A DNA stretch of 64,000 nucleotides from Ruegeria sp. ANG-S4 (GCF_000814005.1 NZ_JWLK01000002.1:558001-622000); one strand, 5' to 3'; positions 43,520 through 53,908 are shown, counted from the first letter of the stretch. Numbers and translations: made by a program. The notes: generated by a model from the letters alone, not told the origin.

Positions 43520-45763
43520 ATGACGATGGGCATGGCAAACGATCTTGAAGAGATAGCGAAGGCGAGAGACCTTCTTCGTGATGCCATTGAATCGCTCAAA
43601 GAGGGGTTCGCCCTTTATGATGACGACCGCCGTCTTGTGATGTTCAACCAGCGATACGCTGAAATGAACAAAGGCGTTGCCGACCTGCTGGAGCCCGGCC
43701 TGGACTGGGAAATACTGATGCGCGAGACGGCGCGCCGGGGTATCTACGCCGAGGCGATTGGCAACGAACAGCAGTGGGTTTCGGACCGACTGGCCAACGG
43801 GATTGAGTTCATCCAGGATTACGAACTGGTCGAAACGGACGGACGTACATATCTGGTTTCCGTGCATCCGACCAAACTGGGCGGCTTTGTTGTTACGCGC
43901 GAGGACATAACCGAACGAAAGCAGGCCGAGGTGGAAGAGCGTGATGGCGATCTTCTGATCCGGAAGGTGTTGGATGCAAGTTCGGCGATTGTAACGATGG
44001 CCCGCATCGGCGACGGCCAAATTCTGTATCGCACGCCTGCCGCTCTTCAGATGTTCGGTCCGTCCCGTTCGGCAAAAGAGCACTATTTGCGCCCGGAAGA
44101 GCGCGCGGACTTCATCACGCTGTTGCTGGCGGACGGACATGTCGACGACTACAAACTTGATCTGGTGAATGCGAAGGGGAATGCCTTTCCAGCGTCGATT
44201 TCATCGCAACTGATTGATTACAAGGGCGAAGAGGTCATAGTCACCAGTATCATTGACCTGACCGTTCAGAAAAAAGCTGACGCCCTGATCCGGCAGGTCG
44301 TAGAAGCCTATCCCGCAGCCATAAACATGACGCGTGCCGATACTGGCGAAGTTCTTTTTGCCACGCCTGAAATCAAGGCCCTTTTCGGCGATGCCGAAAG
44401 TTCGAAATCCTACTATGCCGACCCCGGCGAACGGGAACGCTATTTAAAGGACCTCAGGCAATCTGGTTCAATCAAAGACCGGCGCATGGAATTCGTCGAC
44501 TCAGAAGGACGAAAGTTCTGGGTGGCGGATTCATCGCGCCTAATTGAATTCAATGGTGAAGAAGTCATTGTTTCGAACACACGCGATCTGACAGACGAGC
44601 TGGCGATTGAAGCCGAGCTTGAGAAACAGCGAGAGTTGCTTTTCCAGAACGAAAAAATGTCTGCGTTGGGAGAGCTGCTTGCCGGTGTTGCGCATGAGTT
44701 GAACAATCCGCTTTCGGTTGTTGTCGGGCACTCGCTTATGCTCAGAGAAGAAATCACGGATCCCGATCTGACCGTTCGGATTGAAAAGATCGGCAACGCG
44801 GCGGAACGCTGCGCGAAGATCGTCAAGACTTTCCTTGCGATGGCCCGTCAGCAACCCAGCAAGATCGAGCAGGTCGACGTGCACAACATGATCGAAACAG
44901 CCGCTGATGTTGCGGGTTATGGCAGCACGTCCGGTGAAATCAGCATCAAGCAGACGCTTCCTGCTGATCTGGCGCCAATTGCAGGTGATGCCGATCAGCT
45001 GACCCAGGTCATTCTCAACCTCATCATCAATGCTGAACAGGCGATGACGGCAACAGGCGTTGGCGATCAGATCGTGCTTTCAGCCAAGCCCATGCCCGAT
45101 GCCGGGATGGTTGAAGTAACGGTTGCGGATAACGGCCCCGGAATTCCCAAATCCATTCGCCCCCGCATTTTCGAGCCGTTCTTTACGACGAAAGAAGTTG
45201 GCGACGGAACCGGGATCGGTCTGGCGTTCTGCCACCGGATCATTCTGTCCCATGGCGGTCAGATCAGCCTGGATCAGACCGCTGATACCGGGACCTGCTT
45301 TCGGATAACCCTTCCCGTTGCCGGGTCGGATGATGACGTGGTCGACGAGCCGTGTGACGATACCCCTTCCTTTTCAAAACACCGCGCTCTTGTGGTCGAT
45401 GATGAAGTCGAGGTGGGCGAGTTGAACGCGGAAATCCTGAGAAGAGAGGGCTTTGAGGTTGATTTCGTGAATTCAGGTGAGGACGCGTTGGACCGCTTGC
45501 AGTCCGCAAACTACGATATCTTCCTGAGTGATTTGAATATGCCGGGCGTCGACGGTCGCAAGATTTACGAAGCGCTGGTGGCACGTTTTCCCGACATGCT
45601 GCGACGGACCGCCTACATAACGGGCGACACGATGGGCGAAAGTTCCTTGGGGCTGTTACAGGAATCTGGCCTGCCTTACCTGGAAAAACCGGTTTCCCCG
45701 TCCGAGCTGAGGACTCTGGTCGGTAAGCTGCTTGCGGACCAGAAGGATCAAACAGATGGATAA
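43520..45763 (+). CDS. Hybrid sensor histidine kinase with PAS domains and receiver
   Basis: A 747-residue soluble hybrid kinase with no membrane segments. The order is: PAS (about 15-135, FALYDDDRRLVMFNQRYAEM), two further PAS domains (about 145-255 and 260-365), HisKA with phospho-acceptor H392 (GVAHELNNPLS), ATP-binding domain (DNGPGIPKSIRPRIFEPFFTTKEVGDGTGIGL) and a C-terminal receiver with D671 (FLSDLNMPG). AGAAGG precedes the ATG. It overlaps the response regulator gene by 8 bp. The signal is cytoplasmic; its divergent neighbours are a hydrolase and methyltransferase, which may be targets. Confidence 0.93.
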   Translation: MTMGMANDLEEIAKARDLLRDAIESLKEGFALYDDDRRLVMFNQRYAEMNKGVADLLEPGLDWEILMRETARRGIYAEAIGNEQQWVSDRLANGIEFIQDYELVETDGRTYLVSVHPTKLGGFVVTREDITERKQAEVEERDGDLLIRKVLDASSAIVTMARIGDGQILYRTPAALQMFGPSRSAKEHYLRPEERADFITLLLADGHVDDYKLDLVNAKGNAFPASISSQLIDYKGEEVIVTSIIDLTVQKKADALIRQVVEAYPAAINMTRADTGEVLFATPEIKALFGDAESSKSYYADPGERERYLKDLRQSGSIKDRRMEFVDSEGRKFWVADSSRLIEFNGEEVIVSNTRDLTDELAIEAELEKQRELLFQNEKMSALGELLAGVAHELNNPLSVVVGHSLMLREEITDPDLTVRIEKIGNAAERCAKIVKTFLAMARQQPSKIEQVDVHNMIETAADVAGYGSTSGEISIKQTLPADLAPIAGDADQLTQVILNLIINAEQAMTATGVGDQIVLSAKPMPDAGMVEVTVADNGPGIPKSIRPRIFEPFFTTKEVGDGTGIGLAFCHRIILSHGGQISLDQTADTGTCFRITLPVAGSDDDVVDEPCDDTPSFSKHRALVVDDEVEVGELNAEILRREGFEVDFVNSGEDALDRLQSANYDIFLSDLNMPGVDGRKIYEALVARFPDMLRRTAYITGDTMGESSLGLLQESGLPYLEKPVSPSELRTLVGKLLADQKDQTDG

Positions 45764-46469
45764 TCAGAAAACCCATATCCTGGTTTGCGATGACGAAATT
45801 GACGTGCGCGAGATGCTTCAGGAATACCTCAGCAAGCGCGGATACAGGGTGTCCGCCGCATCCGGGGGCGATCAGCTGCGGGCTATCGTCTCGGCAGAGG
45901 CGGTGGATGTCATGATCATGGATATCAACATGCCTCAGGAAGACGGGCTGTCGATCCTTAGGTCTCTGCGCCCCGAAAACACGACCCCGGTAATAATGCT
46001 GACCGCGGCAGGTGATGTCGTTGACCGCATTATTGGCCTTGAAATGGGGGCTGACGACTATTTGGGCAAACCGGTCGATCTGCGGGAACTTGAGGCCCGG
46101 ATCAAGGCGATACTGCGCCGTGGGGCCGTCAACGAAACGACGTCCGTCGAAAGTTCAGGCGGAGATGGCGCCCCTTTCGGAGACTTTACGCTGGACAAAC
46201 AAGCGGCCAAACTGCTGGCTGCTGACGGTTCCGAAGTCCAGTTGACAGCTATGGAATACAGACTGCTCAAAGTGTTTGCCGAAAACAAAGGAAGGGTTCT
46301 GAACCGGGATCAGCTTTTGGAGCAGGCACATGACAGGTCGTGGGATCCGTTCGATCGCAGCATCGACATCCGGATTTCCAGACTGCGCCGAAAGCTCGAA
46401 ACGAACCCCGAAAAGCCGGAAATTATCAGAACCGTGCGCGGGATCGGCTATTTGTACGATCCGAAGTAA
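45756..46469 (+). CDS. OmpR-family response regulator
   Basis: A 237-residue transcription factor. The receiver has the acidic pocket VCDDE, phospho-acceptor D56 (MIMDINMPQ), Thr and Lys (ITAAG/ GKPVDL). The C-terminal winged helix reads LTAMEYRLLKVFAENKGRVLNRDQLLE and ends IRTVRGIGYLYDPK. The frame opens at 45732, but ATG 45756 (MDNQKTHILVC) is the proper start, inside the end of the kinase gene. It is the output of the adjacent hybrid kinase and a candidate binder of the TGAAAC array. Confidence 0.94.
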   Translation: MDNQKTHILVCDDEIDVREMLQEYLSKRGYRVSAASGGDQLRAIVSAEAVDVMIMDINMPQEDGLSILRSLRPENTTPVIMLTAAGDVVDRIIGLEMGADDYLGKPVDLRELEARIKAILRRGAVNETTSVESSGGDGAPFGDFTLDKQAAKLLAADGSEVQLTAMEYRLLKVFAENKGRVLNRDQLLEQAHDRSWDPFDRSIDIRISRLRRKLETNPEKPEIIRTVRGIGYLYDPK

Positions 46470-46629
46470 GTTCCGCATTCATTCCGTGGCTGATCTCAAA
46501 CGATCTGCTCTAAAGAACTGGAACGTCCAAGATCGTGGTCGTCTTGCGTTCGCACGTTGAACCGCCTGATCCGTAATGATAAATCCTGCGCACGTGACAG
46601 GGTTTCTCCAGAACTGAACAGGCACGGGC

Positions 46630-47460
46630 ATGAAATTTTGCAGCGCGGAACATGTTTCGGATCAAGAGCTTCTTGATGTTCTGAATGCCGCGTTTTCAGA
46701 CTATTTGATCCCCATGAGGCACACAGACCGGTCTCTTGCGCAGATGTTTCGACAAAGGTCCTTTTGTCGCTCTTCCACGATTGTTGCAAAAGCAGAGGGA
46801 CGACTGGTCTCCTTTTGGTTCATTGGCAGGCGCGACACGCAAGCGTTCCTTGTCGCAAGCGGGACACGCCCCGAATGGCGGCGGCGCGGATTGAACGAAC
46901 AGATCGCGCAAAGGGTCATCAGCGGATTGAAAGGTCAGGGGGCATCGGTCCTGAGACTTGAGGTGTTTCGCGATAACCAAGCGGCGGTCGCGCTTTATGA
47001 AAAGATCGGGTTTGTTGTGAAACGAAAGCTCGACCTCTACGAAATTCCTCCGGGCACGATGGAACCCCTCCCCGGCGTCGACACAGCGTCGTGGAGCGAC
47101 GTGTCCGAGATGCTTCAAGCTCATCGAGACTGGCAGCCGAGCTGGCTCTATGAAAATGAGTCTTTGAGTGCGATACAAGACGATCTGGATTGCCATTGCA
47201 TCCGGAGTCAGGGGCAAATCGTTGGCTCGGCGGCGGTCATCAGGTCAAGCAACACACTTGCCCAGATTGCCGTTCGACCGAGTGCGCGGCGTCGGGGAAT
47301 GGCACGGCGATTGATCGCACATGCTGCGTCCAAGGCGCCTAAGACGGCGATGAGGATCATCAACGTGGACGCCTCGGATGCGGCGTTCAAGACATTGCTG
47401 ACTGCTTGCGGAGCACGCGAAAACAAAGGTCAGTTTGAGATGGCACTGCCGCTCGGCTAG
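46630..47460 (+). CDS. Tandem GNAT acetyltransferase
   Basis: A 276-residue protein with two GNAT domains. The first acetyl-CoA motif is GTRPEWRRRGLNEQIAQRV (Q/R-x-x-G) followed by EVFRDNQAAVALYEKIGF. The second is AVRPSARRRGMARRLIAHAA. The second domain is shorter and may be structural. Tandem GNATs often acetylate small amines or antibiotics such as mycothiol; none can be named here. It stands alone after the two-component operon. Confidence 0.85.
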   Translation: MKFCSAEHVSDQELLDVLNAAFSDYLIPMRHTDRSLAQMFRQRSFCRSSTIVAKAEGRLVSFWFIGRRDTQAFLVASGTRPEWRRRGLNEQIAQRVISGLKGQGASVLRLEVFRDNQAAVALYEKIGFVVKRKLDLYEIPPGTMEPLPGVDTASWSDVSEMLQAHRDWQPSWLYENESLSAIQDDLDCHCIRSQGQIVGSAAVIRSSNTLAQIAVRPSARRRGMARRLIAHAASKAPKTAMRIINVDASDAAFKTLLTACGARENKGQFEMALPLG

Positions 47461-47609
47461 CGTCTAGTCGGCTGTAAATCAAAGGTTTTTGGCACAAAAT
47501 GCAACCTGGCTTGGAAGAATCCCGGAAGGGTTTTGTTTAACCCGTCCGCCAATGGCATGCGTCGAGAAACGCTTCGCCAGGCAATAACCCTAAGTCTATG
47601 GAAACGACC

Positions 47610-48368
47610 ATGAACGCACACCGACAGCTGATCACCAAAATGCTTGATGCCCTGTTTGAAAGATATGACACGGAAGAAGCCGGGCCAATGCTGGCAACGG
47701 ATTACATTCAGCACAATCCGCATCTGGCAACTGGTTCACAACCGATCCTGGATGTCATTCCAACGTTAAAAGACCATGGATTGAAACGCAGATATCTGCG
47801 CGGTGTTTGCGAAGGCGATATGATCGTCTTCCATAACGCGTATGAAAATGCCGATCTGTTTGGTACCAGCGAGATGGTTTCATTCGATGTGTTTCGGGTT
47901 GCTGACGGCAAGGTTGCAGAGCACTGGGACAATATGGTTGCGACCGTGCCAGCCGATAAAACGTCAAGCGGGAACAGCAGTTTGGACGGTGAAACAGAAA
48001 TCTCCGATCTGGATCGAACAGCGGACAACAAGGCCATTGTAAACAACTATGTCGCCGAGCTGTGTGCGAAGGGTGCCGATGCTGCCGTGCAGAATTTCGT
48101 CGATACCAAGGATTTCGTGCAGCGTAGCCCAAGCGTTGGCGCGGGAATCGAAGGCATACGTGAAATGCTGAACAAGCAGAGATATTTAAAGCCGCACTTC
48201 ACTATCGCGGAAGGCAACTTTGTTTTCGTGGCTTCCGAAGGCGTCGAAGGCGATCAGGCCATGGCTTATTTTGACTTGTACCGCGTACAGAGCGGCAAGA
48301 TTGTCGAGCAATGGTCGATCAACGACTCGATCCCGGACAAGATGGTTCATGACAACGGCAAATTCTGA
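47610..48368 (+). CDS. Tandem SnoaL-like (NTF2-fold) protein
   Basis: A 252-residue protein with two SnoaL/NTF2-like domains. The first has YIQHNPHLATGSQPILDV and VSFDVFRVADGKVAEHWDNM. The second has FVQRSPSVGAGIEGIREML and AYFDLYRVQSGKIVEQWSIN. The two domains are clearly related by duplication. The frame opens at ATG 47598, but GGAAACG before ATG 47610 supports the later start. Members of this fold bind or modify small hydrophobic compounds; no catalytic role is assured. Confidence 0.82.
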   Translation: MNAHRQLITKMLDALFERYDTEEAGPMLATDYIQHNPHLATGSQPILDVIPTLKDHGLKRRYLRGVCEGDMIVFHNAYENADLFGTSEMVSFDVFRVADGKVAEHWDNMVATVPADKTSSGNSSLDGETEISDLDRTADNKAIVNNYVAELCAKGADAAVQNFVDTKDFVQRSPSVGAGIEGIREMLNKQRYLKPHFTIAEGNFVFVASEGVEGDQAMAYFDLYRVQSGKIVEQWSINDSIPDKMVHDNGKF

Positions 48369-48377
48369 AAACTGACC

Positions 48378-48402
48378 AAGGCTTGCCCCTGCGGCAAGCC
48401 TT
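48378..48402. terminator. Hairpin between convergent SnoaL and cyclase genes
   Basis: AAGGCTTGCC (48378-48387) and GGCAAGCCTT (48393-48402) form a perfect 10-bp stem 9 bp after the SnoaL gene stop, with no T-run. It probably terminates or protects that message. Confidence 0.7.
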
Positions 48403-48511
48403 ACCATCCCAAAGTTTCACCAGTTCCGCCAATCGTTGTGGTGGCCGAGATGGGATCGGGCCATCGATGAAAGTCGATTGATTGGAATGACTGGCGCTTC
48501 TCGACGCAGGC

Positions 48512-49747
48512 TCAGTCGATCGTAAACAGCTCTTGTCTGTCGGCAACGCCCCGCAATCTGTATTGCCCCAGCGAAACAAGATTTGGAATTGATTGCACCA
48601 AGTCGCCTGCCACCTTGTCGGAAACAATAATGTTCTGATCAAGGGCGCTGGACATGCCGAGAATGCGAGATGTTGTGTTAACCGCAGGACCAACGACCGT
48701 GAAATCAAGGCGCGACCTGCCGCCTATGTTACCATAAAGAACGTCGCCGGCATGCAGGGCAAGCGTGAAGCCGGTTGTTGGCATTCCGTCCAACTGCCGC
48801 TGTTTGTTGAGCCTGTCGAAGGTTTCGCGCAGCTCGATGGCTGCGTAAATTGCAACGCTGTGAGCGTCCGGAACCTGCTCGACATCGAAGATGGCGAGCA
48901 TGCCATCCCCCATGAACTTCAGAACGTTGCCGCCGTGATTTTCGACCACGTCTACGGCTTCGGCAAAATAGTCATTCAGCAATTCTATGATCGAGTTGCC
49001 CGGGAGCGCTTCTGACAGTTTGGTGAAGCCTTGCAAATCAAAGTACCAAATTACTGCAGAAATAGTTTCGGATGATCCTCGGGTTATGTCCCCGGAAAGA
49101 ACGCGTTTACTGGCGTCGCGGCCCAGATAGGCAGCTGTAATATCCTCGGCCATCAACCTGTTTGCGCCGCATTTCAGCGTCAGGCAAAGCGGAGGTATCA
49201 GTTGACGTAACCCGTCTAGCTGCTGGCTTGTGAAGCCGCCCTCCGCATCGGTTGCCAAGGATATAATGGCCCCTTCCTCGGGCTGCATTGGATCAACCGG
49301 TGCGGCATGATCCTGACGCAGGAAGAAACGTTTGACAGCAAAATAGTCTGTTGCCCCACGCTCGCGAAGCTCGTCAAGAATGGGGAAGTGGAACTCGGGG
49401 TTTTCGGCAGTCAGATCCTGCCTGACCTCTTCAACGTTGTTTGAAAGAAGATAGAAAATCGGGCTCAGAATGTATTCTTCCGGGGCGTCTGTCCTCCGGA
49501 CGAAATCCTGTCGCTCGTTTCCACCGTCCCTGTGCCATCGAAAGGCAACGGTGCCGATCTCGGGATGGTGGGCGCGAACGGTGATATTTGCCCTTTGAAT
49601 CGGTATGCCTGCCGCCACCAACCGGTTGCAAAACGCTTCGAGCCAGGTTTCGACCGGCGCGTTTTCCAAGCCTTGTTGGACAAGCCAGTCGGCCAGGTCT
49701 TTCAAGGCAGCGGTCAGTTCCCAATTCTGAATTGCAGGGGCGGCCAT
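48512..49747 (-). CDS. Class III adenylate cyclase with N-terminal sensor region
   Basis: A 411-residue soluble cyclase. The N-terminal 190 residues hold an unassigned region (LADWLVQQGLENAPVETWLE, TVAFRWHRDGG) seen with many alphaproteobacterial cyclases. Metal Asp residues lie in WYFDLQGFTKL and KFMGDGML. Lys in VLKFMGDG and Thr in LDFTVVGPAVN mark ATP as substrate, and VNTTSRI supplies Asn and Arg. The start is ATG 49747 with GAGG upstream, not the earlier frame start. It is the second adenylate cyclase in 10 kb but is not clearly related in its sensor part to the first. Confidence 0.88.
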   Translation of the reverse strand: MAAPAIQNWELTAALKDLADWLVQQGLENAPVETWLEAFCNRLVAAGIPIQRANITVRAHHPEIGTVAFRWHRDGGNERQDFVRRTDAPEEYILSPIFYLLSNNVEEVRQDLTAENPEFHFPILDELRERGATDYFAVKRFFLRQDHAAPVDPMQPEEGAIISLATDAEGGFTSQQLDGLRQLIPPLCLTLKCGANRLMAEDITAAYLGRDASKRVLSGDITRGSSETISAVIWYFDLQGFTKLSEALPGNSIIELLNDYFAEAVDVVENHGGNVLKFMGDGMLAIFDVEQVPDAHSVAIYAAIELRETFDRLNKQRQLDGMPTTGFTLALHAGDVLYGNIGGRSRLDFTVVGPAVNTTSRILGMSSALDQNIIVSDKVAGDLVQSIPNLVSLGQYRLRGVADRQELFTID

Positions 49748-49981
49748 TGTGTCCTCATCAAATGTGGTCAAAACCGTTGATTCAGAGAATAGACCGCTTG
49801 GCCGATACCTCAAATTGGTTTTGCCTCAGGCGCTTGATCGAAATGTTTCCGGTATGTTGGGAAGTCTTCGCAGACCGCATCTGACAACAGGCGAAATGCC
49901 AACCGACTTTGCGGTTCGAGACGGACCAAAGATGGTACCCGCGGGCCGAGCGTCAGCCAACGGATACCTGTTGCTTTTTGC

Positions 49982-51199
49982 TTACTGTGCGGCTGTCATT
50001 GCCGTACGCAAGAGTTGCGGCCGGTCGGATTGAGACGGCAGGAAAACCGCCTGCGATCCGGCGTCCAGCGCTGACAGGCTCGCATCATACCATTGCATTG
50101 CCAGGTCCCGGCGTTCCTGTACACCAAAGCCTTCGCGCAGGTGGTGCCCAATCAACTCACCATAGGCAGGCTCACCCATTGCCACCAACATCAATGCAGA
50201 GCCAACCGCGCTGTCCATGTTGTCCTGACGGTAGCCCATTGCCAGACAGACTTTGCTTGTGGCCGCAAGATCTTCGGGGCTAAGCCCGGAATCCAGCGCA
50301 AGCTTACGCATCTGCGTTTCGGCGTCCGTCTTTGAACTCAGAGACAGGGAGACAACCTGGGGGGCCAGCATGTTGCCAAACGCTTCGCATTGGGTGGCGA
50401 CCTGATCCGGTGTTAACCCTTGTACGTCGGCCATCAGCTCCTCGCCGCGCGCCATCGCATAGCTGCGGGCAAGGCAGAACTGTTCGCTGAGCGCAAAGTC
50501 AGGATCCGACATGTTGGCCAAGGTTGTATAGCCGCCATTGGTTGATGTCTGAAGCATCACGGCACTGCAACGATTGGCCAGCGACGGGCCTGTGGTGCCG
50601 CCGGCGAACAGGCTGGGCAGACTGGCAGACGCCGTTTCGGTTGTGTCCGCCTCTGGCGCGCTGGGTTGCGGCGTTGCGACCGGCGTGGTTTGCGCCGGAG
50701 CTTGCGGTGCAGCAGCTACGGTGGTGCCCGTTTGAACCTGCCTGCGATACGCCATCAAAAGCGGTTGTCCGGAGAGTTGGGTGGTGGCCTGTCCTCCGCT
50801 TGTACCCCAGTAATATGCCTGCATCAGGAAGTCGCGCTGATAGGGCTGAAAATCATAGCCATTCACCGGATATCCCATAGAGGCCTGATACCGTTCGATC
50901 GCTGAGCGGGTGCCTCGACCGACCTGACCGTCTACCCGACCGGCGTTATAGCCAAAATAGTTGAGCGCTGTTTGGGTCTGTGCACCCTGGCTGGTCGACG
51001 GGATGCCTTGGCGGTAAGTCCGGGTCGTCGTCGTTGTCCGGGCTTTCTTCCTTTGCTGGTCCTTGCCAATGGCATAACCAACGACACCCCCAACAACCGC
51101 ACCGCCAATAAAGTCGCCGGCGTCGGCCCGTGCCATTTGCGGCGAGGCGGCTGCAAATGACAGCGCAAGGCCAAGTGTTGCAATGAGACGAATGATCAT
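49982..51199 (-). CDS. Secreted peptidoglycan-binding protein
   Basis: A 405-residue envelope protein. The signal peptide MIIRLIATLGLALSFAAASP ends near ARA, followed by a glycine-zipper segment (GDFIGGAVVGGVVGYAIGK) and a peptidoglycan-binding domain (ALNYFGYNAGRVDGQVGRGTRSAI). A Pro/Ala/Thr-rich linker (about 160-200) leads to a C-terminal helical domain with four Cys residues. It is divergent from the amino acid importer. Probably structural in the periplasm. Confidence 0.85.
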   Translation of the reverse strand: MIIRLIATLGLALSFAAASPQMARADAGDFIGGAVVGGVVGYAIGKDQQRKKARTTTTTRTYRQGIPSTSQGAQTQTALNYFGYNAGRVDGQVGRGTRSAIERYQASMGYPVNGYDFQPYQRDFLMQAYYWGTSGGQATTQLSGQPLLMAYRRQVQTGTTVAAAPQAPAQTTPVATPQPSAPEADTTETASASLPSLFAGGTTGPSLANRCSAVMLQTSTNGGYTTLANMSDPDFALSEQFCLARSYAMARGEELMADVQGLTPDQVATQCEAFGNMLAPQVVSLSLSSKTDAETQMRKLALDSGLSPEDLAATSKVCLAMGYRQDNMDSAVGSALMLVAMGEPAYGELIGHHLREGFGVQERRDLAMQWYDASLSALDAGSQAVFLPSQSDRPQLLRTAMTAAQ

Positions 51200-51494
51200 G
51201 ACTTACCTCCAAAACAAATAAAAACTGCAGCGAACTATAGCACAGCCACCATGTAACGCGGAAAATATTGCGACTTCCAGACCGGTGACACGACCACAAA
51301 GCTGCCGATCAGCAGGCTTTTGCCCGGTCTAGGCGCCTAATTGCCGTCTGCTGAACGTTTGCCTCACGTTTCTGGCATTGCCCAAGAACTCGGCCCGCAT
51401 GTTCATATTGGACGCGGGTGTTTTCGTTCACGCACTGGACAAATCCTTCTGCCCGTAAGATCGTATGCGCGATCAAAAAAGCGGAGATATTGGT

Positions 51495-52319
51495 ATGAAA
51501 CTGATTGTTGGCGGAGCTCTGGCAGTACTTTTCACCGCAACCTCGGTTGTCGCCCAGGATGGCGGGGCCTGTGCGAAAGGAAAGACGTTAACAGATGGCA
51601 CGCTGACCATCGCTACTGGCAACCCGGCCTATTATCCCTGGGTCATGAACGACGCACCCGAAAGCGGCGAAGGGTTTGAGGCGGCTGTCGCCTATGCAAT
51701 TGCCGAAAAAATGGGCTTTGGCCAAGACAACGTGACCTGGGTACGCACGAGCTTTGACGAAGCGATTCAGCCCGGCGCGAAGAATTTTGACTTCAACATG
51801 CAGCAATACTCGATCACCCCCGAGCGGGAGGAAATGGTCGATTTCAGCCTGCCGTACTACACGTCGGCCATGGCGGTTCTGACCACCCAGAACGTGGTCG
51901 ATGCCGGGGCCGAAGCGACGCTGGACAGCCTCAAGGGCCTAAAATGGGGCGCCGTTGCCACGACCACAGCCATTCCCATGCTCGAAGACGTGATTGATCC
52001 GTCCAGCGACCCGCTGCTTTACAACGACAACGCCGATGTGAATGCCGCCATCATGGCGGGTCAGATCGATGCCGCGCTCTATGATCTGCCGACTGCGCTT
52101 TATCTGTCAGCGGTCGTGGTCGAGGGCGGCGCGCTTTTGGGTCAGTTCCCGCCCGAGCAGTCGGAGAGCCCCGACCAGTTTGGGCTCTTGATGGAACAGG
52201 ACAACCCGCTGAAGGAATGCGTCGATGCGGCCCTGACTGAACTGACCGAGAGCGGTGAGCTTGCTGCCATTGAAGCGCAATGGCTGGCCGAGGCCACGGG
52301 TGTTCCGGTCATAAAGTAA
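51495..52319 (+). CDS. Polar amino acid ABC transporter binding protein
   Basis: A 274-residue periplasmic binding protein (SBP family 3). The signal peptide MKLIVGGALAVLFTATSVVA is cut near AQ. Typical stretches are GTLTIATGNPAYYPWVMNDA, FEAAVAYAIAEKMGF and FNMQQYSITPEREEMVDFSL with the usual substrate-binding Arg. The frame opens earlier, but ATG 51495 has GGAG upstream. The permease gene follows without any gap. It imports a polar amino acid or opine-type compound. Confidence 0.92.
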   Translation: MKLIVGGALAVLFTATSVVAQDGGACAKGKTLTDGTLTIATGNPAYYPWVMNDAPESGEGFEAAVAYAIAEKMGFGQDNVTWVRTSFDEAIQPGAKNFDFNMQQYSITPEREEMVDFSLPYYTSAMAVLTTQNVVDAGAEATLDSLKGLKWGAVATTTAIPMLEDVIDPSSDPLLYNDNADVNAAIMAGQIDAALYDLPTALYLSAVVVEGGALLGQFPPEQSESPDQFGLLMEQDNPLKECVDAALTELTESGELAAIEAQWLAEATGVPVIK

Positions 52320-53180
52320 ATGGACGACGCATCTTTGCCTGACGGTGCGAGCGGTCGCACTGTCGCGGCACCCACGCGCCGCGAAGTGTACGAGGCCGAG
52401 GTCAGGCGGCGCTCGAACCGTATTGCGCTGATCTCAACGGCCAGCGTGGTGTTGGCCATTGTATTCCTTGTACCGCTCGCCCCCGGTTGGGAGGCGGTGC
52501 AACGCTCTTTCTTCAATGGTCGGGTTTTTGCGGCTACGTTCCCGGGTCTGTTGAACGCATTTCTTTTGAACGTCATGATATTCGCCTGGTCCGCGCCATT
52601 GATCGCGGTTACGGGCCTGGCCATAGCTCTTTGCCGGGACACTCGCGCTCCGGCTTTGTTTCCGTTGCGGTTGTTCGGGATCGCCTACACCGACATCTTT
52701 CGCGGGCTACCGGTGGTCCTGGTCATCTACATCATCGGTTTTGGCGTGCCCGGGCTAGGCCTGCCACGGCCGTGGAACAGCCCCTATATCTGGGGAACGC
52801 TGGCGCTGGTTCTGGTCTACTCGGCCTATGTGGCAGAAGTGATCCGATCCGGCATCGATTCCATCCACCAATCACAACGCTCTGCGGCGGCTTCGCTGGG
52901 CCTGAGCGAACGGGACACCATGCGTTTTGTCGTTCTGCCGCAAGCCATTCGGAATGTGGTGCCAGCAAACATGAACCTTTTCATCGCGTTGCAGAAAGAC
53001 GTCGCCCTGTTGTCCTTTATCGGACCGGTCGAGGTTTTTCGCCAAGCCGGGGTGTACAAGTCGCTTTACGCGAATTTCACGCCCTATGTCGGGGCCGCGC
53101 TGATTTTTCTGGTGCTCACAATCCCGGCAACGCGATATGCGGATTACCTGATGAACAAACAAAACCGGGCAAGAACATGA
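52320..53180 (+). CDS. Polar amino acid ABC transporter permease
   Basis: A 286-residue HisM/GlnP-family permease. The family signature reads [20 protein letters not shown] and the EAA-type loop is [28 protein letters not shown]. It has a cytoplasmic N-terminus and about five or six membrane segments. Only one permease gene is present, so it probably acts as a homodimer. The start codon directly follows the binding-protein stop. Confidence 0.93.
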   Translation: MDDASLPDGASGRTVAAPTRREVYEAEVRRRSNRIALISTASVVLAIVFLVPLAPGWEAVQRSFFNGRVFAATFPGLLNAFLLNVMIFAWSAPLIAVTGLAIALCRDTRAPALFPLRLFGIAYTDIFRGLPVVLVIYIIGFGVPGLGLPRPWNSPYIWGTLALVLVYSAYVAEVIRSGIDSIHQSQRSAAASLGLSERDTMRFVVLPQAIRNVVPANMNLFIALQKDVALLSFIGPVEVFRQAGVYKSLYANFTPYVGAALIFLVLTIPATRYADYLMNKQNRART

Positions 53181-53908
53181 CGGCGAAGTTGTCGTTGCGT
53201 GGGGTGCGCAAACGCTTTGGCGATCACGAGGTGTGCAAGGGCATTGACCTGGATGTTGCCGACGGTGAAATGGTCTGTCTGATCGGAGCGTCGGGCTCGG
53301 GGAAGTCCACGCTTTTGCGTTGCATGAACCTGCTTGAGCCCATCGACGATGGCACGATTTGGCTGGATGGCACAGATATTTCCGAGCCCGGTCTGGACCC
53401 CCAACCGGTTCGGCAGCAGATCGGCATCGTGTTTCAAAGCTACAACCTGTTTCCGCACATGACGGCGGCGGAAAACGTTATGCTCGCCCCGCGCCGGGTA
53501 TATGGCCGAAGCCGCGATGTTTTGCGCCCGCAGGTCGAACGGCTGTTTTCCCGTTTTGGGCTTGGCGATCGGATGGATCACTATCCCGACCAGCTATCGG
53601 GGGGTCAACAGCAACGGGTTGCGATCATTCGCGCTTTGGCGATGGAGCCGCAGATCATGCTGTTCGACGAGATTACCAGCGCGCTGGACCCCGAACTTGT
53701 CGGAGAAGTGTTGGACGTGCTGCGCGATCTCAGAGGGCAGGGGATGACCATGGTGCTTGCCACGCACGAGATGGGTTTTGCAAGGGAACTGGCAGACAAG
53801 GTCTGTTTTCTTGATGCAGGTCGCATCCTTGAGCAGGGACCACCTGACGAGCTTTTTTCCGCCCCGCGTGAGGCTCGAACCAAGGCGTTCCTTTCGAGAG
53901 TGCTTTGA
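53177..53908 (+). CDS. Polar amino acid ABC transporter ATPase
   Basis: A 243-residue ATPase (GlnQ/HisP type). Walker A is GASGSGKST, signature [15 protein letters not shown], Walker [13 protein letters not shown]. Asp-Glu-Ile in Walker B and [17 protein letters not shown] complete the domain. The start ATG 53177 overlaps the permease stop by 4 bp; an earlier, longer frame is an artefact of permissive reading. The three-gene operon ends here, and a weak GC-rich hairpin lies at 53982-53994. Confidence 0.93.
   Translation: MTAKLSLRGVRKRFGDHEVCKGIDLDVADGEMVCLIGASGSGKSTLLRCMNLLEPIDDGTIWLDGTDISEPGLDPQPVRQQIGIVFQSYNLFPHMTAAENVMLAPRRVYGRSRDVLRPQVERLFSRFGLGDRMDHYPDQLSGGQQQRVAIIRALAMEPQIMLFDEITSALDPELVGEVLDVLRDLRGQGMTMVLATHEMGFARELADKVCFLDAGRILEQGPPDELFSAPREARTKAFLSRVL

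Noticed and set aside
49934-49943. TACCCGCGGG as a fourth parS-like site
   Set aside because: Only part of the palindrome is present and the outer bases do not match; it lies far from the par genes.
52487-53908. Long frame reading through the permease into the amino acid ATPase
   Set aside because: The first 230 codons overlap the real permease in another frame; the ATPase has its own ATG at 53177 in an ATGA overlap.
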